Source: Firmicutes bacterium UBA4981
GTDB taxonomy: Bacteria; Bacillota; SHA-98; UBA4971
Direction: 5' to 3'
Assembly: GCA_002398515.1 (NCBI GenBank)
Contig: DGZL01000029.1
Span: 1 to 6,194 of the forward strand
Length of the DNA stretch: 6,194 bases
Positions 5,644 to 6,194 of this stretch are shown piece by piece. How positions within the stretch are numbered: position 1 is the first letter of the stretch; every line of letters starts with the position of its first letter. The notes beneath the pieces are model-generated. The model had not been told where the DNA came from. It did not search any database and was given only the letters and a program-made list of their open reading frames with translations. Both the position numbers and the translations under genes were made by a program.

Positions 5644-5711
5644 TTATGTTCCATACCCGTCTTTTTGGATCTTGCCTTCTGCTACCTAGTTTCCATGTAT
5701 TACGGTTCCAT
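5638..5711. repeat. Imperfect direct repeat of the spoVT stop region
   Basis: CATGTATTACGGTTCCAT (5694-5711), which contains the last codons and stop of spoVT, recurs as CATGTATTATGTTCCAT at 5638-5654 with one gap and one mismatch. The copies are 56 bp apart. It may be a small local duplication or chance. Confidence 0.3.
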
Positions 5712-6194
5712 CTGTTTTGCCAAGAAGCCTGCGGCGGTCTCAACTAGCTTCGTTTCCAGGTCTGTCATTTTGACGTTTGGCTCCATTGACGAAAGAATAA
5801 CGGCTCCGATGGGATCCCCTTCAGCAATGATAGGGGCTATCACTTGACTTGAAAACTTGCACTCTTTACTGTCTTCAATGACCGGACACGTAGCGCAGTA
5901 TTCTTCATTACCCGGCTCATTGATTACGAGAGTCCTGCGAGTCTCCATAGCCGTTTCCACAGCAGGAGAAACCCGTCTTTCAAGAAACTGCTTCTTCGGC
6001 CCGCCAGCCACTGCAATAATCACGTCACGGTCAGCAATGCAGGAAATGTGGCTTGTCGCTTCATACAACGAATCCGCATATTCTTTAGCGAAATCACCCA
6101 ACTCCCCAATGGGAGAGTATTTCTTCAATATGACCTCGCCTTCACGGTCAACGAATATCTCTAACGGGTCGCCTTCACGGATCCGTAATGTCCT
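5700..6194 (-). CDS. spoVT: Stage V sporulation protein T, N-terminus cut by window edge
   Basis: A transcription regulator of the forespore, made in B. subtilis under SigG and adjusting other SigG-dependent genes. The visible 164 residues begin inside the AbrB-type swapped-hairpin DNA-binding domain: RTLRIREGDPLEIFVDREGE (1-20), then VILKKYSPIGELGDFAKEYADSLYE (21-45), nearly the same as the B. subtilis protein. Residues about 46-162 form the GAF-like ligand domain, ending VETAAGFLAKQMEP. About 23 residues at the N-terminus, including the usual DDLGRVVIPKE stretch, lie beyond 6194; an internal TTG at 6128 is a leucine codon, not a start. Compared with B. subtilis the GAF domain carries an insertion with a CxxC-x8-C pattern (visible residues 100, 103 and 112), plus Cys52. 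SpoVT heads this neighbourhood in most spore formers and is separated from spoVB by a terminator hairpin. Confidence 0.97.
   Translation of the reverse strand, partial: RTLRIREGDPLEIFVDREGEVILKKYSPIGELGDFAKEYADSLYEATSHISCIADRDVIIAVAGGPKKQFLERRVSPAVETAMETRRTLVINEPGNEEYCATCPVIEDSKECKFSSQVIAPIIAEGDPIGAVILSSMEPNVKMTDLETKLVETAAGFLAKQMEP

Overview
The window is a stretch of chromosome from an endospore-forming, low-to-mid GC Firmicute, most likely a member of the Clostridia. Every gene I can support is on the minus strand, so the order of transcription runs from the right edge to the left edge. The core is the conserved sporulation and division neighbourhood known from Bacillus subtilis as spoVT-yabM-yabN-yabO-yabP-yabQ-divIC-yabR. 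Here it reads spoVT (cut by the right edge), spoVB/yabM-like flippase, mazG, yabP, yabQ, divIC and yabR (S1 domain). A DUF501 gene and the first bases of a tRNA-Leu gene follow at the left edge.

Region by region, from right to left. 6194-5700 is spoVT, a forespore transcription regulator whose first half of the AbrB domain lies outside the window. 5699-5472 is an intergenic region with a likely terminator hairpin, a second inverted repeat and an imperfect copy of the spoVT stop region. 5471-3007 holds spoVB and mazG, joined by a TAATG overlap. 3006-2802 is a gap where other genomes carry yabO (rqcP) and sometimes an HU gene; neither is present here. 2801-2038 holds yabP and yabQ, overlapping as GTGA. 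1945-1610 is divIC. 1562-1533 is a consensus SigA promoter (TTGACA, 18 nt, TATAAT) that drives yabR (1472-1068). 1067-617 is non-coding and contains a strong bidirectional terminator at 805-845 and a repeat-rich leader at 670-736. 616-104 is the DUF501 gene. 96-68 is an extended -10 promoter for the tRNA-Leu that begins at 21 and leaves the window.

How the genes fit together: SpoVT tunes late forespore gene expression. SpoVB is a lipid-linked precursor flippase family member needed for cortex peptidoglycan. YabP and YabQ are mother-cell proteins tied to spore coat and cortex assembly. DivIC is a divisome scaffold. MazG cleans nucleotide pools, and the S1 protein binds RNA. The layout suggests a sporulation block (spoVB to yabQ) and separate vegetative expression of yabR and the tRNA.

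I do not see a new defence system, mobile element, CRISPR array or biosynthetic cluster. The points worth a second look are small: a leader with one left arm and two competing right arms upstream of the DUF501 gene, a cysteine-rich insertion in SpoVT, a MazG without the methylase half seen in YabN, the absence of yabO/hup, and a palindrome abutting the consensus yabR promoter.
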